Shown: in pieces, positions 61,167 through 64,000 of the stretch
Layout of the letters: each line of letters opens with the position of its first letter
How positions within the stretch are numbered: position 1 is the first letter of the stretch
From: Bhargavaea beijingensis
Lineage (GTDB): Bacteria > Bacillota > Bacilli > Bacillales_A > Planococcaceae
DNA length: 64,000 bases
NCBI RefSeq assembly: GCF_900101985.1
Contig: NZ_FNAR01000010.1
Coordinates: 1 to 64,000 of the forward strand
Direction: 5' to 3'
The notes under the pieces: generated by a model
Database searches by the model: none
Seen by the model: the letters and a program-made list of their open reading frames with translations, nothing else
What the model was told of the DNA's origin: nothing
Position numbers and translations under genes: made by a program

Positions 61167-63899
61167 TCAGTTGGCTTTCAGGCGGTTACGGAGAACCATC
61201 TGAAGGATGCCGCCGTGGCGGTAGTAGTCCACTTCCACTTCGGAGTCGAAGCGTGCAAGTGCCTGGAACTCCTTGACGGAGCCGTCCGGAGCGGTTGCAG
61301 TGACCGTCAGGATATCACGCGGTTTCACGTTGTCCGTAATGTTGACGCTGATTTCCTCTTCGCCGGTCAGGCCGAGGGATTCTACGCTGTCGCCCTTCAT
61401 GAACTGGAGCGGAAGTACGCCCATCATGACGAGGTTCGAACGGTGGATCCGCTCGTAGCTTTCCGCGATGACGGTCTTGATGCCGAGAAGGTTCGTGCCC
61501 TTCGCAGCCCAGTCACGGGAGGAGCCCATGCCGTAATCTTTGCCGGCGAGGACTGCGAGGCCTGTGCCCTCTTCCTGATACTTCATCGCTGCATCGTAGA
61601 TCGGCATGATTTCTTTTGTCGGCCAGTAAGTCGTGTAGCCGCCTTCTGTGCCTTTTGCGATCTGGTTGCGGATCCGGATATTCGCGAACGTACCGCGCAT
61701 CATCACTTCGTGGTTACCGCGGCGGGAACCGTAGGAGTTGAAGTAACGTGGTTCTACGCCGCGCTCACGCAGGTACTTGCCGGCTGGCGTATCCTTGCCG
61801 ATTGCGCCGGCAGGAGAAATGTGGTCTGTCGTGATCGAGTCGCCGAACTTGCCGATGACGCGGAGGTTTGCAAGCGTCTGGATCGGGCTTGCTTCCTTCG
61901 ACAGCCCTTCGAAGAACGGCGGGTTCTGGATGTACGTCGACTCAGGGTCGAAGTCATACAGGGAGTCATCCGTTGTTTCGATTGCGTTCCAGCGCTCGTT
62001 TTCCGTGAAGACATGCTCATATTCTTTGCGGAAGAGATCCGGTGTGACCGTACGCTCAATTTCAGCCTTCACTTCTTCAGTGGATGGCCAGATGTCTTTC
62101 AGGTAAACGTCCGTGCCGTCCGCTGCGCGCCCGATCGGCTCTGTTTCAAAGTCGATGTTCACTGTGCCGGCGAGGGCATAAGCGACGACGAGCGGAGGTG
62201 AAGCCAGGTAGTTTGCCTTGACGAGCGGGTGGATCCGGCCTTCGAAGTTCCGGTTTCCGGAAAGGACGGAGGATACGAGCAGGTCGTTGTCCATGATCGT
62301 CTTTTCGATTTCCGGAAGAAGCGGGCCGGAGTTACCGATGCACGTTGTGCAGCCGTAACCGACCGTGTTGAAGCCGATCTGGTCAAGGTACTTGTCGAGA
62401 CCAGCGGATTCAAGGTAGCCTGTAACGACTTTCGATCCCGGTGCGAGCGATGTCTTGACGTATGCCGGCGGGCGGATGCCCTTCTCGACCGCTTTTTTCG
62501 CGACGAGGCCAGCGCCGAGCATGACGTAAGGGTTCGACGTGTTCGTGCAGGAAGTGATCGCGGCAATCGCCAGGTCGCCGGTCTTCATTTCGACTGTGCG
62601 GCCGTCTTCGAACTCGACGGTGCCCTTTTTGTCGATTTCTTTTTCACCCAGGCCGAAGCCTTGGTTGCCCATCGGCGCCGTGATTGCCTTGTTGAACTCT
62701 TCTTTCATCTTGGACATCGGGATGAGGTCCTGAGGGCGCTTAGGGCCGGACAGGTTCGGCTCGATTGTGGAAAGGTCAAGCTCGACTGTGTCTGTGTATG
62801 TCGGTTCGACATTGTCCGGAGTGAAGAACATATCGTTTTCCTGAAGATATTTCTTCGTGACGGCGATGTGGTCTTCATCGCGGCCTGTCAGGCGCATGTA
62901 GTTGAGTGATTCTTCGTCAACCGGGAAGAAGCCGCAAGTTGCGCCGTATTCAGGTGCCATGTTGGCGATGGTTGCGCGGTCCGCAAGCGGAAGCTGTGCC
63001 ACGCCAGGGCCGAAGAATTCGACGAATTTGCCGACAACGCCCTTCTGACGGAGAAGCTGTGTGACGCGGAGTGCAAGGTCGGTTGCTGTCGCGCCGTTCG
63101 GGAGTTCGCCGGTCAGCTTGACACCGATGACTTCAGGAAGCGGGAAGTACGAAGGCTGGCCAAGCATTCCGGCTTCCGCTTCGATACCGCCGACGCCCCA
63201 TCCAAGTACGCCGATTCCGTTGATCATGGTCGTGTGGGAGTCGGTGCCGACCAGTGTATCCGGATATGTTTCGAATGTGCCGTCTTCGTTTTCGATTTCG
63301 TGTACGACGCTTGCGAGGTACTCGAGGTTGACCTGGTGGACAATACCGGTTGCCGGCGGTACGGCACGGTAGTTGTCATATGCCTTTTGCGCCCAGTTCA
63401 GGAACTGGTAACGCTCGGCGTTGCGCTCGAACTCCAGCTCCATGTTCAGGCGGAGTGCTTCGCCCGTGCCGTAGCGGTCTACCTGGACGGAGTGGTCGAT
63501 CACGAGGTCGACAGGGATTTCAGGGTTGATCTCGTCCGGGTTGCCGCCGAGATCCGCCATCGCCTGACGCATCGACGCAAGGTCAACGACAACCGGAACA
63601 CCCGTGAAGTCCTGGAGGATGACGCGGGAAGGCTTGAATGGAACTTCCGCGGAAGGGTCTACATCCGTGCCCCATTTTGCAAGGTTTTCAACGTGCTCAT
63701 CTTTGATAACATAGCCATCGTGCTGGCGAAGGACAGATTCCAGCAGCACTTTGATGGAGTAAGGCAGGCGTGATACATCAGCGATGCCTGCATCCTGCAG
63801 AGCCTTCAGACGATAGTAGTGATACGTCTTGCCGTTCAGCTCGAACGACTGGCGGCTGTTGTGCAGATTGCTTTTAACTGTTTGCGTGCTCTTAGCCAT
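61167..63899 (-). CDS. citB: Aconitate hydratase (aconitase A)
   Basis: Aconitase (910 residues) interconverts citrate and isocitrate, and in Bacillales it also binds RNA as an apo-protein. The 4Fe-4S ligands are Cys451 ([10 protein letters not shown]) and Cys517/Cys520 ([11 protein letters not shown]). Other signatures are [23 protein letters not shown] and the C-terminal swivel domain with [16 protein letters not shown] precedes ATG 63899. Upstream there is a perfect inverted repeat (63960-63982) that may be a repressor site. B. subtilis citB is controlled by CcpC and CodY, but I see no clear CcpC box. Confidence 0.97.
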   Translation of the reverse strand: MAKSTQTVKSNLHNSRQSFELNGKTYHYYRLKALQDAGIADVSRLPYSIKVLLESVLRQHDGYVIKDEHVENLAKWGTDVDPSAEVPFKPSRVILQDFTGVPVVVDLASMRQAMADLGGNPDEINPEIPVDLVIDHSVQVDRYGTGEALRLNMELEFERNAERYQFLNWAQKAYDNYRAVPPATGIVHQVNLEYLASVVHEIENEDGTFETYPDTLVGTDSHTTMINGIGVLGWGVGGIEAEAGMLGQPSYFPLPEVIGVKLTGELPNGATATDLALRVTQLLRQKGVVGKFVEFFGPGVAQLPLADRATIANMAPEYGATCGFFPVDEESLNYMRLTGRDEDHIAVTKKYLQENDMFFTPDNVEPTYTDTVELDLSTIEPNLSGPKRPQDLIPMSKMKEEFNKAITAPMGNQGFGLGEKEIDKKGTVEFEDGRTVEMKTGDLAIAAITSCTNTSNPYVMLGAGLVAKKAVEKGIRPPAYVKTSLAPGSKVVTGYLESAGLDKYLDQIGFNTVGYGCTTCIGNSGPLLPEIEKTIMDNDLLVSSVLSGNRNFEGRIHPLVKANYLASPPLVVAYALAGTVNIDFETEPIGRAADGTDVYLKDIWPSTEEVKAEIERTVTPDLFRKEYEHVFTENERWNAIETTDDSLYDFDPESTYIQNPPFFEGLSKEASPIQTLANLRVIGKFGDSITTDHISPAGAIGKDTPAGKYLRERGVEPRYFNSYGSRRGNHEVMMRGTFANIRIRNQIAKGTEGGYTTYWPTKEIMPIYDAAMKYQEEGTGLAVLAGKDYGMGSSRDWAAKGTNLLGIKTVIAESYERIHRSNLVMMGVLPLQFMKGDSVESLGLTGEEEISVNITDNVKPRDILTVTATAPDGSVKEFQALARFDSEVEVDYYRHGGILQMVLRNRLKAN

Positions 63900-63959
63900 T
63901 GCTTTTCCTCCTCTGTTTCTACGTGAAAAGACGGATGGATCCACTTTTCTCTTCCTTAT

Positions 63960-63982
63960 CTTATCGAATTCCGCACGATAAG
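63960..63982. promoter_or_regulatory. Inverted repeat upstream of citB
   Basis: CTTATCG (63960-63966) and CGATAAG (63976-63982) are perfect 7-bp arms around a 9-base spacer, about 60 bases before the citB start. It could be an operator for a dimeric regulator. The promoter itself may lie partly beyond the window edge. Confidence 0.5.
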
Positions 63983-64000
63983 TAAATTACATAATATTGA

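Noticed and set aside
63940-64000. A CcpC box (ATAA-N7-TTAT) upstream of citB
   Set aside because: ATAA and TTAT words occur in this AT-rich stretch but none with the required spacing and orientation.

Overview
The window looks like a stretch of core chromosome from a high-GC (mid-50s %, judged by eye) low-copy Firmicute of the order Bacillales, most probably the family Planococcaceae/Caryophanaceae; a Bhargavaea-like genus would fit the base composition. This is inference from gene content and order: blocks such as ypjP-thyA-dfrA, degV-ypmR-ypmS-msrA-msrB-yozE, deoD-ctpA, odhA-odhB, yojN-yojO, xpaC-yaaN and citB-yneP-yneQ / yneR / plsY / parE-parC follow the Bacillus subtilis neighbourhoods. 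Start regions carry AGGAGG-type ribosome sites with frequent TTG/GTG starts, and promoters are SigA-like. There are no rRNA or tRNA genes, CRISPR arrays, prophages or intact insertion sequences.

Layout. 1-5.7 kb: an intergenic structured repeat, a cold-shock gene, an OsmC-type peroxidase and the SbcCD nuclease. 5.8-11 kb: a serine hydrolase, a YhgE/Pip membrane protein and a UMF1-type MFS carrier. 11-19 kb: ABC-F factor, NifU-N/HEAT protein, bacilliredoxin and methyltransferase, a 25-residue membrane microprotein, YpjP, then thymidylate/folate genes and a lysophosphatidate acyltransferase. 19-28 kb: HlyIII, DegV, YpmR/YpmS, methionine sulfoxide reductases, YozE, purine nucleoside phosphorylase, CtpA, CobW-type GTPase and a secreted SCP protein. 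28-34 kb: a GerA-type germinant receptor operon, a MATE exporter and MurG. 34-42 kb: 2-oxoglutarate dehydrogenase E1/E2, a DUF6501 protein and the YojN/YojO AAA+/VWA pair. 42-51 kb: TelA/XpaC, a second cold-shock gene, YkvA, an ABC-F factor, a second MsrA divergent from an LCP ligase, an AI-2E family permease, a short Spo0M and a MarR regulator. 51.4-52.4 kb: an AT-richer stretch with no convincing gene. 52.4-54.4 kb: lysine riboswitch, dapA-dapB. 54.6-64 kb: parC-parE, plsY, YneR, YneQ, YneP and aconitase.

Themes. Oxidant defence and sulfur redox recur (OsmC, bacilliredoxin, two MsrA, MsrB), as do central metabolism (odhAB, citB) and DNA topology/repair (sbcCD, and parEC with a LexA-like box).

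The most unusual sequence in the window is not a gene. Two intergenic arrays (38.70-38.86 kb and 54.45-54.56 kb) are built of the 9-mer TTCGTCATT repeated every 21 bp, then its reverse complement repeated every 21 bp: 4+4 units in one and 3+3 in the other. Other noteworthy non-coding signals are a terminator-like 20-bp hairpin inside the long leader of the second cold-shock gene, a possible H-type pseudoknot before the SCP gene, and the L-box ahead of dapA.
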